Shown here piece by piece: positions 1 to 5,661 of a stretch of DNA of 5,759 nt. The DNA lies in the NCBI GenBank assembly GCA_003545625.1, contig DODH01000055.1, forward strand, positions 1 to 5,759, in the 5' to 3' direction. The notes under the pieces are model-generated. The model was not told the DNA's origin. It worked only from the letters and a program-made list of their open reading frames with translations, and ran no database searches. Made by a program: the position numbers and the translations under genes. How positions within the stretch are numbered: position 1 is the first letter of the stretch; each line of letters starts with the position of its first letter. The stretch is from Nitrospina sp. (GTDB lineage: Bacteria > Nitrospinota > Nitrospinia > Nitrospinales > VA-1).

Positions 1-1
1 G

Positions 2-1192
2 CTGATCGTCGCGCCGGGCAATGCCGGGATCGCAGCCATCGCCGAATGCGCCGCGCTGGACATCCTTGACGGCGGCGCCGTGGTGGATTTCGCGCAGGCC
101 AATTCCATCGACTTCGTGATCGTCGGCCCCGAGGCGCCACTGGCCGCCGGGGTGGCGGACGATCTGCGCGATGCGGGTCTGCTGGTCTTCGGCCCCTCGA
201 AAGCGGCGGCAGAGCTTGAGGCGTCGAAGCGGTTCACCAAAGAGATCTGCGATGCCTGCGGCGCGCCGACCGCCGCATGGGCCCGGTTCACCGAAGCTGA
301 GCCCGCCAAGGCCTATATCCGCGAACAGGGTGCGCCCATCGTGGTCAAGGCCGACGGTCTTGCCGCCGGCAAAGGTGTCATGCTGTGCCGTAACGAAATT
401 GAGGCCCACGCCGCGGTCGACCACATCATGAGCGAGCGCGCCTTCGGAGCCGCCGGCGACTCGCTGGTGGTCGAGGAATTCCTGGAAGGAGAGGAGGCCA
501 GTTTCTTTGCCCTGGTCGACGGCCGAACGGCACTCCCCTTAGTCTCGGCCCAGGATCACAAGGCGGCCTTCGACGGCGACAAGGGGCCCAACACCGGCGG
601 CATGGGGGCCTATTCCCCGGCTCCGGTTTTTACCGACATTATGCGCCAGAAGGTGCGCGACAAAATCATGTTTCCCCTGATTCGCGCCATGAAGGCGGAA
701 GGCAGGCCTTATCAGGGAATTATTTACGCTGGACTGATGCTCACCAAACTGGGAACCAAAATCCTCGAGTTCAATGCTCGCTTCGGAGACCCGGAAACGC
801 AACCGCTTCTCGTCCGCATGGAAAGTGATATCGTCCCTCTCTTTGAAGCCTGCATCGATGGAACCCTCGAACAATGTGATTTAAAATGGAAACCGGAAAC
901 CGCGGTCTGTGTGGTGATGGCGGCAAAAGGGTATCCGGGATCTTATGAAAAAGGAAAAGAGATTTTTGAGTTGGATGGGGCAGGAGCCCTACCCGATGTC
1001 GTGGTTTTTCATGCCGGAACCAAATTGGAAGATGGCAAAGTTCTTACCAACGGGGGGCGGGTATTGGGGGTAACCGCAACCGGAAGCGACACCTCCTCTG
1101 CGATTGCAAAAGCCTATGAGGCGGTAAGCAAAATCAAATGGGATGGAATTCATTACCGCAAAGACATCGGTGCCCGAGGGCAGGTAAATTAG
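2..1192 (+). CDS. purD: Phosphoribosylamine--glycine ligase (GAR synthetase), 5'-truncated by window edge
   Basis: This cytosolic ATP-grasp enzyme joins glycine to 5-phosphoribosylamine in the second step of de novo purine synthesis. The frame is open from base 2, giving 396 visible residues. The family is usually about 420-430 residues, so roughly 30 N-terminal residues, including the start and the GxGGREHAL nucleotide-fold motif, lie outside the window. The GTG at 80 is internal: the preceding codons already encode the family's APGNAG stretch (14-28). Visible hallmarks are IVGPEAPLAAG (about 119-151), the ATP-binding KADGLAAGKGV (347-379), the EEFLEGEEASFF lid segment, GPNTGGMGAYSP (584-619), the metal/ATP site EFNARFGDPETQ (767-802), and the C-terminal NGGRVLGV and RKDIG motifs. 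All are intact. The first 600 bases are about 67% GC and the last 540 about 51%, an abrupt change around 620-670. The overall motif style (for example VVMAAKGYPG, VFHAGT) resembles alphaproteobacterial PurD. The DUF523 gene follows after 10 bases. Confidence 0.97.
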   Translation: MIVAPGNAGIAAIAECAALDILDGGAVVDFAQANSIDFVIVGPEAPLAAGVADDLRDAGLLVFGPSKAAAELEASKRFTKEICDACGAPTAAWARFTEAEPAKAYIREQGAPIVVKADGLAAGKGVMLCRNEIEAHAAVDHIMSERAFGAAGDSLVVEEFLEGEEASFFALVDGRTALPLVSAQDHKAAFDGDKGPNTGGMGAYSPAPVFTDIMRQKVRDKIMFPLIRAMKAEGRPYQGIIYAGLMLTKLGTKILEFNARFGDPETQPLLVRMESDIVPLFEACIDGTLEQCDLKWKPETAVCVVMAAKGYPGSYEKGKEIFELDGAGALPDVVVFHAGTKLEDGKVLTNGGRVLGVTATGSDTSSAIAKAYEAVSKIKWDGIHYRKDIGARGQVN

Positions 1193-1202
1193 GGCAGGGA
1201 AT

Positions 1203-1712
1203 ATGAAAAAACTAAAACTCGGGGTCAGCAGTTGCCTGCTCGGCGAAAGCGTCCGTTATAATGGCGAGCACAAACGCGACTCGACCGTGATCGACCTGTT
1301 AGGCCAACAGTTCGAAGCGGTGCCGGTCTGCCCGGAAGTGGAGTTGGGAATGGGCGTACCACGAGAACCGGTTCGGCTCGTGGCAAACGATGCATCCTCT
1401 GAGCGCATGGTGGGTAGCGAATCGGGAAAAGATTGGACGCAAGCTATGGTCGACTTCAACTCCATTAAACTGGAAGCATTAAGGCAACAGAATCTGAGCG
1501 GATTTATTTTTAAAAGCCGTTCCCCTTCCTGCGGTCCTGGCAATGTTCCCCTGCACCACGAACAGGAAAAAAGTTCAACTGTGGGACTGTTCGCGCACGC
1601 TTTAATGCAATACTTCCCCTCTCTCCCCGTTATCGATGAAGAAGCATTGCAAGACGAAATAGTCCGGCAAGATTTTGTTGCTCGCGTTATCCAGTACGGA
1701 GAAAAAGTTTAG
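1203..1712 (+). CDS. DUF523 family protein (single-domain, conserved-cysteine)
   Basis: This 169-residue soluble protein matches DUF523 along almost its whole length. Visible family motifs are SSCLLGESVRYNGEHKRD (residues 9-26), VPVCPEVELGMGVPRE (40-55), GFIFKSRSPSCG (100-111) and VGLFAHALMQYFP (127-139). Cys11, Cys43 and Cys110 are the conserved cysteines and could bind a metal or an Fe-S cluster; that role is inference, as the family has no settled function that I know. In many bacteria this domain is fused to a C-terminal DUF1722 domain. Here the protein stops at the point where the fused forms begin their linker (DFVARVIQYGEKV), so it is the short version. The ATG is preceded by purine-rich AGGGCAGGGA ending two bases upstream, whose first AGGG is well spaced. 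The gene lies 10 bases after purD, so co-transcription is likely, and it faces a minus-strand gene 15 bases beyond its stop. Confidence 0.93.
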   Translation: MKKLKLGVSSCLLGESVRYNGEHKRDSTVIDLLGQQFEAVPVCPEVELGMGVPREPVRLVANDASSERMVGSESGKDWTQAMVDFNSIKLEALRQQNLSGFIFKSRSPSCGPGNVPLHHEQEKSSTVGLFAHALMQYFPSLPVIDEEALQDEIVRQDFVARVIQYGEKV

Positions 1713-1727
1713 TGGTGAGGAGGGAAA

Positions 1728-2111
1728 TTAATCGAGCTGGGGTTCTTTGTCTTCCACTTCGACACCTTCCATTTGTTTGTCGAAGAGCCGGTAAGAGAGA
1801 TACCAGCATCCCCAGGAAATAAAAACAATGGTGCCAATACCAATACCGGCCCATAGCTCAACATTGCCGGAAGAGGCTAACCCGCGTAAAAAGACAAAGG
1901 CACCAAGCGGCAGGGCCATCACAAACCCGAAACAGGAAAGAAGCATGGAACTGCGGGCATAATATTTGGGCCGCACATCGATATTGAGTTCTGTCAGATA
2001 TTTTTTATTCTCGGGCAAGGCGGCATCGAGCAGTTCGATCTCGCCCGGGCATATCGGGCAAAACTGTCCGCCCCAGAACGCGCTCTTGCATTGTAAGCAA
2101 AACTTGACCAT
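1728..2111 (-). CDS. Small membrane protein with N-terminal zinc ribbon, function unknown
   Basis: This 127-residue protein belongs to no family I can name. It starts with a CxxC-9-CxxC zinc ribbon (Cys5, Cys8, Cys18, Cys21; FCLQC and FCPIC), then a polar linker with KKYLTELNIDVRPKYYAR (about 36-53). Two hydrophobic segments follow, at about 54-75 and 86-107, separated by a short loop, and then an acidic tail (VEVEDKEPQLD). The ribbon and tail should lie on the same side of the membrane, probably the cytoplasm, because the flanking segments carry Lys/Arg. The ATG is well supported by AGGAAG four bases upstream on the minus strand. The stop is TAA, 15 bases from the convergent DUF523 gene. Such ribbon-plus-two-helix proteins are often accessory or sensor-like membrane proteins, but nothing here fixes a role. 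The reading frame, ribosome site and clean domain layout make a real gene likely. Confidence 0.85.
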   Translation of the reverse strand: MVKFCLQCKSAFWGGQFCPICPGEIELLDAALPENKKYLTELNIDVRPKYYARSSMLLSCFGFVMALPLGAFVFLRGLASSGNVELWAGIGIGTIVFISWGCWYLSYRLFDKQMEGVEVEDKEPQLD

Positions 2112-2132
2112 TGGCTTCCTGTTATTTTTTGG

Positions 2133-2160
2133 TTGGCCTTAAGCTTACCTCATTTATAAT
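2133..2160 (+). promoter_or_regulatory. Candidate sigma70-type promoter for the isoaspartyl peptidase gene
   Basis: A perfect TATAAT -10 box (2155-2160) stands 16 bases after TTGGCC (2133-2138), a 4/6 match to the -35 consensus. Transcription would start near 2167 and leave a leader of about 80 bases before the ATG at 2249. The box lies in a locally AT-rich patch in the 137-base gap between two divergent genes. The same patch reads TATTAT on the minus strand, but I find no matching -35 for the leftward gene. Confidence 0.5.
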
Positions 2161-2248
2161 ATACACACAACTGCTGGCCGCAGGGGCAATTGGCAAGGGC
2201 CCATTAAGTCGAAAGCACCGTTGCTAACCAGAGAAGGTTTATTGCTCC

Positions 2249-3046
2249 ATGGAAGAAAAAAAGCGACTTGTAGTTTTAACTCATGGCGGGGCGGGTTCCA
2301 ACTCTGCCTTTGCAGATGGAACCGCCATCGCCGGGCAAATGTGCATGATGTCTTTGCAATCCGGCGAACCTGCCATCGACTCGGCCTGCCAGGCCGTTGC
2401 CACTTTGGAGGATGATGGACGCTTCAACGCCGGCATCGGGTCGCACAAACGCAACGACGACACCGCGCAGATGGACGCTTCGTGTATGGACAGTTCGGGC
2501 ACGTTCGGTGCCGTGGCCGCATTGGAAGGTTTCAAAAACCCGATCCATGTGGCGCGCATTGTCAGCCAGTCCGAATACAAAATACTGGCTGGGCGCGGGG
2601 CCAACCAGTTTGCCACCGATCAGGGATGCCAAACCCTGTCGCCGGACCAAATCATCAGCACGGGAACCGATTTTTCTACCACTGATACCGTCGGGTGCGT
2701 TGTCCGGGCGGGGGACCAGTTCGCTTGCGCGCTCAGCACCGGTGGTATCGATAATGCTATCCCCGGTCGCGTGGGCGATGTTCCGCTCATCGGGTGTGGA
2801 CTCTATGCCGGGCCAGATGGGGCCGTTGCCGCCACCGGTGACGGCGAAGCCATCGCCATGCAGGTGACCGCTCTGCGTGCTTACCAGTTGATCGAACAGG
2901 GGATGGACCCGAAAGCCATCGTTCCCACCGTCATAGCGTGGTTCAAAGAAACCACGGCGTTTGGAATTATCCTCGTCAGCAAAACCGGGTTTGCCGGTGG
3001 GACAAATCGCGATATGGCCTGGACCGCCAGTGAAATGCTCCTCTAG
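2249..3046 (+). CDS. Isoaspartyl peptidase / plant-type L-asparaginase family (Ntn hydrolase, peptidase family T2)
   Basis: This is a 265-residue member of the Ntn-hydrolase family that hydrolyses isoaspartyl dipeptides and asparagine. The family is made as a precursor that cleaves itself before a threonine, giving alpha and beta subunits. Visible motifs are the N-terminal HGGAG (12-16), DGRFNAGIGS (56-65), MDAS (75-78), GAVAALEGFKNPIHVAR (87-103), and the processing site DTVGC, with Thr147 as predicted nucleophile. After it come STGG (Thr164), PGRVGD (Arg174, Asp177) and ATGDGE (Thr196, Gly197). Their spacing matches the catalytic and binding residues of E. coli EcAIII (Thr179, Thr197, Arg207, Asp210, Thr230), so an active enzyme is expected. 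At 265 residues it is clearly shorter than EcAIII (about 320), mainly through a shorter linker before the nucleophile. No signal peptide is seen, so it is probably cytosolic, in protein-damage repair or peptide turnover. The ATG follows GAGAAGG at a rather long 11-base spacing. Confidence 0.94.
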   Translation: MEEKKRLVVLTHGGAGSNSAFADGTAIAGQMCMMSLQSGEPAIDSACQAVATLEDDGRFNAGIGSHKRNDDTAQMDASCMDSSGTFGAVAALEGFKNPIHVARIVSQSEYKILAGRGANQFATDQGCQTLSPDQIISTGTDFSTTDTVGCVVRAGDQFACALSTGGIDNAIPGRVGDVPLIGCGLYAGPDGAVAATGDGEAIAMQVTALRAYQLIEQGMDPKAIVPTVIAWFKETTAFGIILVSKTGFAGGTNRDMAWTASEMLL

Positions 3047-3067
3047 GCGGGTGGCGGTGATATTTTT
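3023..3067 (+). terminator. Possible intrinsic terminator overlapping the end of the isoaspartyl peptidase gene
   Basis: ACCGCCA (3023-3029) is the exact reverse complement of TGGCGGT (3052-3058), and a five-T run follows at 3063-3067 after GATA. The left arm lies inside the coding sequence and the stop codon is in the 22-base loop. The large loop and the bases between stem and T-run make this weaker than a classic terminator. Confidence 0.35.
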
Positions 3068-3153
3068 CCTCAGCTTTCCTGCCACGCAAGGGGTACAGCA
3101 CTGCATTGCCCGTCAAGCAGGCCAAGCCGTCAAGCGCACGTGATATTTTTCCT
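3057..3153. repeat. 14-base direct repeat pair in the 296-base convergent gap
   Basis: GTGATATTTTTCCT occurs at 3057-3070 and again at 3140-3153, an offset of 83 bases. Between the copies a shorter direct repeat, CCGTCAAGC, occurs at 3110-3118 and 3127-3135. No open frame here looks coding. The copies might be remnants of a duplication or of a small dispersed element; the sequence alone does not decide. Confidence 0.6.
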
Positions 3154-3203
3154 GAGATCTTACCCTTGCAGGGCATGAGGACAAATGAAGAGGACATCAC
3201 TCG

Positions 3204-3325
3204 TGCCCCGGAGGGGTAATACTTTAATAATTCCCCCTGATAAGGGGGATTGAGAGGGGTTGCATAAACCAGCAGTTTTGCTGGCGAGCAAAAGTTATTG
3301 CTCATTGCCCCCGGTGGCTCGCCGG
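3204..3325. repeat. Cluster of short perfect inverted repeats (REP/MITE-like or structured RNA), no gene
   Basis: Several hairpins follow one another. TGCCCC/GGGGTA (3204-3218) has a 3-base loop and one G-U pair. TCCCCCT/AGGGGGA (3232-3249) is a perfect 7-bp stem with loop GATA. CCAGCA/TGCTGG (3269-3284) is a 6-bp stem. GAGCAA/TTGCTC (3286-3303) is a 6-bp stem. Two alternatives compete with these: TTTTGCT/AGCAAAA (3276-3293), and CTGGCGAG with CTCGCCGG (3281-3288 with 3318-3325, one G-U pair). On the minus strand the CCCCCTTATCAGGGGGA part resembles the palindromic intergenic repeats that give spurious 'NPPYQG' peptides in many genomes. It lies between two convergent genes, so it may also help end transcription from either side, though no long T-run follows any stem. 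Confidence 0.55.
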
Positions 3326-3342
3326 AGGAGTTTTTGTAGGGT

Positions 3343-3681
3343 TTACCATTCGGTTCGGGTGGCGCTGTCGGCTTTTTCCCCCATTTTCCGATAAAGCTGA
3401 ATGACCTTTTCGCCTGTGGGAGTCAGCTTTGCCCCTCCTCCTCCTTTGCCCCCGGTGACGCTAATAACCAGAGGTTTCTTGAAGCACTGGTTCATGATGT
3501 CCACCATGTTCCAGGCACGGCGGTAGCTAAGATGGCTTTCCCGTGCCGCCTGGGAGATGGACCCCTCCCTGCCAATTGATTCCAGTAAATCGACTTTCCC
3601 AGGTCCCAAGGCGATTAAATCTCCGGAAAGTATGCGGAATCGGGATCGGCAGCGGACTGACCTTTTCTTTTTCTCTGTCAA
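3343..3681 (-). CDS. ModE-type winged-helix DNA-binding protein lacking the molybdate-binding domain
   Basis: This 112-residue protein corresponds to the N-terminal DNA-binding domain of the molybdate-responsive repressor ModE. Visible features are the helix-turn-helix GSISQAARESHLSYRRAW (40-57), helix continuation NMVDIMNQ, the glycine-rich wing TGGKGGGGAKLT (76-87), and the following helix TPTGEKVIQLYRKM. The E. coli counterparts are GSISQGAKDAGISYKSAW and TGGKGGGG. Full ModE is about 260 residues, with two Mop/TOBE-like molybdate domains; here the protein ends right after the DNA-binding part, so it cannot sense molybdate in the usual way. The N-terminal MTEKKKRSVRCRSRFR is strongly basic. 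The start is TTG (3679-3681), chosen because it has a strong GGAGGG six bases upstream and begins the homologous region cleanly. It lies 12 bases after the phosphodiester glycosidase gene, so the two are almost certainly co-transcribed. The target genes are unknown. Confidence 0.93.
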   Translation of the reverse strand: MTEKKKRSVRCRSRFRILSGDLIALGPGKVDLLESIGREGSISQAARESHLSYRRAWNMVDIMNQCFKKPLVISVTGGKGGGGAKLTPTGEKVIQLYRKMGEKADSATRTEW

Positions 3682-3687
3682 ATTGCA

Positions 3688-3693
3688 CCCTCC
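3688..3693 (-). promoter_or_regulatory. Ribosome binding site that supports the TTG start of the ModE-like gene
   Basis: On the minus strand GGAGGG directly follows the TAG stop of the upstream gene (3694-3696) and stands six bases before TTG (3679-3681). No ATG or GTG in frame is available nearby. The closeness of stop and ribosome site suggests translational coupling. Confidence 0.8.
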
Positions 3694-4617
3694 CTATTTT
3701 TCAAGACGCACCAGGCCCAGTATGTTCGGGACTGGGTGGGAAAAAGTGTTTTCGTCATGTTCCCTGGTCCCGGTGGAATAACTTCCAATGAATTCGTGCT
3801 CTTCTTTTCCTGTGTTGATATATAACTGGGCATCCGCCCCGCCTTCAACATACATGGCCTGTTTCAGGCCAATCGGAAGTTCAAGTAGCATATTGATCAA
3901 ATCGTGGGTGGTGTAAGGCGATCGGACATGAATGAACAAGATCCTGTCCTGCTGATCTAATCCAATTGCGGCGATGCTTGACATTTTCTTTTGTTGTTTC
4001 CACATATTTTTTCCATGACAGGAGACCATGCGAATGCTTTGGACCATAATTCCGTATTGCTTTCTGAGCGTGTTAAAATCTTCGCAATCCCGATCAATGA
4101 TCCGCGCCGGGGGCAGGCTTTTGTCATCGGGGTCGAAAGCGAGGACGGTTTTATCTTTGGAAACCCAGGTGTTGTTGGTATGTTGCCGGGTTTTCATGTA
4201 AGAGACACTGGACATCATATCCTTTTGGTACATGCTTGCGTTGATGGCGGCAACCAGACCATTCTTGTTTGCCCAATCTTTTACAGACCAGCGTTTTCCC
4301 TGGTCCTTGGACGAAGCGTTTAACAGCCGCAAACTAAAAGAAGTGGTGTCGGCCCTTAAAATGCGTATTAATGAGTCGCCGAAAGCAGATTTTTTCGGGG
4401 CCTGAAAAATGCCTACATCCAAACCTTTCTCAAGGTTTTTCCAGGCAGAAGGGGCCGTCTGGGCTCCCGGGCTGATTGCCAGCGTCATGGAACATAGTAA
4501 AACGATAAATGAAAGGCGGCATTTCAAGGTTTCTGGCTCCTGCGTAAATAATATTCTTAAAAGGTTTAAAGGGGACCTCTTAAACAGGCGGAAAGAATTA
4601 TAGCCTGCATTATTCAT
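3694..4617 (-). CDS. Exported phosphodiester glycosidase family protein (DUF2233 / NAGPA-like)
   Basis: The C-terminal two-thirds match the phosphodiester glycosidase (NAGPA-like, DUF2233) family, whose best-known member removes GlcNAc from a sugar-phosphate diester; bacterial members are often envelope proteins of unproven substrate. Visible family features are GLVAAINASMY (120-130), a SYMK segment (139-142), SIAAIGLDQQDRILFIHVRSPY (214-235), the EGG-containing VEGGADAQLYI (257-267), and the C-terminal HPVPNILGL (294-302). A hydrophobic stretch LSFIVLLCSMTLAI (35-48) looks like a signal peptide core, so the protein is probably exported to the periplasm or surface. Two starts are possible: ATG at 4615-4617 (AAGGA four bases upstream, 307 residues), or TTG at 4525-4527 (AGGAG nine bases upstream, 277 residues). 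The shorter form gives a textbook signal peptide (MKCRLSFIVLLC...); the longer places 30 unusual residues before it. I favour the shorter biologically but give the longer extent. The ModE-like gene follows after 12 bases. Confidence 0.88.
   Translation of the reverse strand: MNNAGYNSFRLFKRSPLNLLRILFTQEPETLKCRLSFIVLLCSMTLAISPGAQTAPSAWKNLEKGLDVGIFQAPKKSAFGDSLIRILRADTTSFSLRLLNASSKDQGKRWSVKDWANKNGLVAAINASMYQKDMMSSVSYMKTRQHTNNTWVSKDKTVLAFDPDDKSLPPARIIDRDCEDFNTLRKQYGIMVQSIRMVSCHGKNMWKQQKKMSSIAAIGLDQQDRILFIHVRSPYTTHDLINMLLELPIGLKQAMYVEGGADAQLYINTGKEEHEFIGSYSTGTREHDENTFSHPVPNILGLVRLEK
4525..4541 (-). promoter_or_regulatory. Alternative ribosome site and TTG start for the phosphodiester glycosidase
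   Basis: On the minus strand AGGAG (4537-4541) precedes TTG (4525-4527) by nine bases. Starting here places the hydrophobic core at residues 5-18, the normal position for a Sec signal peptide. The upstream 30 codons show no domain and have AT-rich, less gene-like codons. Confidence 0.55.
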
Positions 4618-4705
4618 ATTGTCCTTGAAAAATTTTTTGTTTTTTTTGTTCTAAGATAGTATTAAACACCATTGAGTTCCACCACCCGTTTCTTGTGGGA
4701 GAGGT
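4618..4705. promoter_or_regulatory. AT-rich divergent spacer, probably carrying promoters in both directions
   Basis: This 88-base gap separates two divergent genes, so at least two promoters are expected in or near it. It contains a homopolymer-rich stretch, AAAAATTTTTT (4628-4638), and T-runs to 4650, typical of curved DNA. For the rightward gene, TTGTTT (4637-4642) and TATTAA (4660-4665) with a 17-base spacer is the best pair I see, but both boxes match poorly. GGGAGAGG (4697-4704) is the ribosome site for the gene at 4706. No clear operator palindrome is visible. Confidence 0.4.
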
Positions 4706-5629
4706 ATGACAGATTTAGTTAAAACCCCAGTATTTGTAGATAACAACTTGATCAACCTGTACCACCTGAACGAGTTGTACCAGAACATAGCAACGGAAGT
4801 TTCCCAGCGAATGCGGGAAACTCACCAGATTGATGTTCCCATCACATCCGGAATCTGGGGCGGCACATATCTTATTGCCCATCCCAATGGTTTGGCCAAA
4901 AGGCGCATCTGGAGGTTTTATTGCATCGTCAACCTGCCGCAAAATACTCTTTTGGACAAACATGCAAACATGGAGAGGCTGGTCTCAATCTATTGCGATG
5001 TTTTCAAGGAGGCGTTTTCGCCGCATTTGGAGTTGAAACTGAAAATGTGGGGTGGACGTCTTCCTTTCAGCAACTCTGCCAAGCCCAGCCTGACCCTGCA
5101 CATGGAAGACGCCACCGAAACGGTGAGTTGGCTTAGGGTGTTCTTCGTTTGGAATCATGTCCCGTGGGAGGAGTCGATCATCAGCGATACCGTAAGGATC
5201 GTCAAGGAATATAAAGAATTTTTTGACCTGAAAAAAGGCCCGGTCGTAAAAGACTCAAAAGAAATTAAATACCTTCTCCAGGACATCATTATTATCTACC
5301 GTACTCTGGAAAATGCCTGCAGTGGAGATTTTCAGAAACATGCCAACTCGATCATTGGAAAAATGACGGAACGGTTTTTGGCAGGTCTGCACGATCGGGA
5401 TGAAATCATCGACCTTTATGAAATGGTTTTTAAAAACGCACTGATTTACGGTTTTGAGGAAAGTTTGGAAGCGCCCTTTGCGAAAGCCGGTCTCAATATC
5501 CAGAATGTGGAAAACTGGCCGGTGGAAAAAATTAACTGGGTGCCCGATGAGTTGAAGGAAAAACTCATTCCTCCCATTCAGCAAATGTTTGCCGGATTCA
5601 AGACGGAGTTGGAAAAAGAGAAGTTGTAA
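4706..5629 (+). CDS. Hypothetical soluble protein, 307 residues, family not recognised
   Basis: I do not recognise this protein. It has a strong start: ATG one base after GGGAGAGG, whose GGAG core is well spaced. It has no signal peptide and no membrane segment, so it is probably cytosolic. The N-terminal half (1-165) is mixed alpha/beta in character, with aromatic-rich patches SGIWGGTYLIAHPNG (48-62), KRRIWRFYCIVNLP (65-78), KMWGGRLPFS (113-122) and WLRVFFVWNHVPWEE (142-156). The C-terminal half (about 185-307) looks largely helical: IKYLLQDIIIIYRTLENA, RDEIIDLYEMVFKNALIYGFEESLE, and a charged tail ELKEKLIPPIQQMFAGFKTELEKEKL. No nucleotide-binding, HTH or catalytic motif stands out. Codons are AT-richer than in purD. 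It diverges from the exported glycosidase/ModE-like pair, and its 3' end faces a HAD-like gene 22 bases away. A shared divergent promoter region is the only contextual hint to its role. Confidence 0.88.
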   Translation: MTDLVKTPVFVDNNLINLYHLNELYQNIATEVSQRMRETHQIDVPITSGIWGGTYLIAHPNGLAKRRIWRFYCIVNLPQNTLLDKHANMERLVSIYCDVFKEAFSPHLELKLKMWGGRLPFSNSAKPSLTLHMEDATETVSWLRVFFVWNHVPWEESIISDTVRIVKEYKEFFDLKKGPVVKDSKEIKYLLQDIIIIYRTLENACSGDFQKHANSIIGKMTERFLAGLHDRDEIIDLYEMVFKNALIYGFEESLEAPFAKAGLNIQNVENWPVEKINWVPDELKEKLIPPIQQMFAGFKTELEKEKL

Positions 5630-5643
5630 AACCGATATCTTGA

Positions 5644-5661
5644 GAAAGCCGTCAGGCTTTC
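5644..5661. terminator. Short perfect hairpin between convergent genes
   Basis: GAAAGCC (5644-5650) and GGCTTTC (5655-5661) form a perfect 7-bp stem around the loop GTCA. The TGA stop of the minus-strand gene (5652-5654) lies in the loop. A hairpin here could act on transcripts from both sides, but no T-run follows it in either direction, so its role as an intrinsic terminator is doubtful. Confidence 0.35.

Noticed and set aside
539..874. Minus-strand open frame inside purD
   Set aside because: It is antisense to conserved ATP-grasp motifs and has no ribosome site or recognisable domain.
2276..3106. Long minus-strand open frame (276 codons) opposite the isoaspartyl peptidase
   Set aside because: The plus strand encodes a clear family protein with catalytic motifs in order; the antisense frame has no recognisable domain and is favoured by the GC-rich codons.
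3232..3249. TCCCCCT-GATA-AGGGGGA hairpin as an intrinsic terminator
   Set aside because: No T-run follows on either strand; it fits a dispersed palindromic repeat better.
2976..3305. Minus-strand open frame of 109 codons with a TPLNPPYQGEL peptide
   Set aside because: This peptide is a typical translation of palindromic intergenic repeats; the frame runs through hairpins and into the antisense of the peptidase gene.
3343..3681. Full ModE molybdate sensor
   Set aside because: The gene stops after the DNA-binding domain; no Mop/TOBE sequence follows in any frame before the repeat region.
3991..4323. Plus-strand open frame opposite the phosphodiester glycosidase
   Set aside because: It lies wholly within a gene with clear family motifs on the other strand and has no supporting start or domain.
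4628..4650. Poly-T run as terminator of a leftward or rightward transcript
   Set aside because: No stem precedes it, and it lies between divergent starts where promoter DNA is expected.
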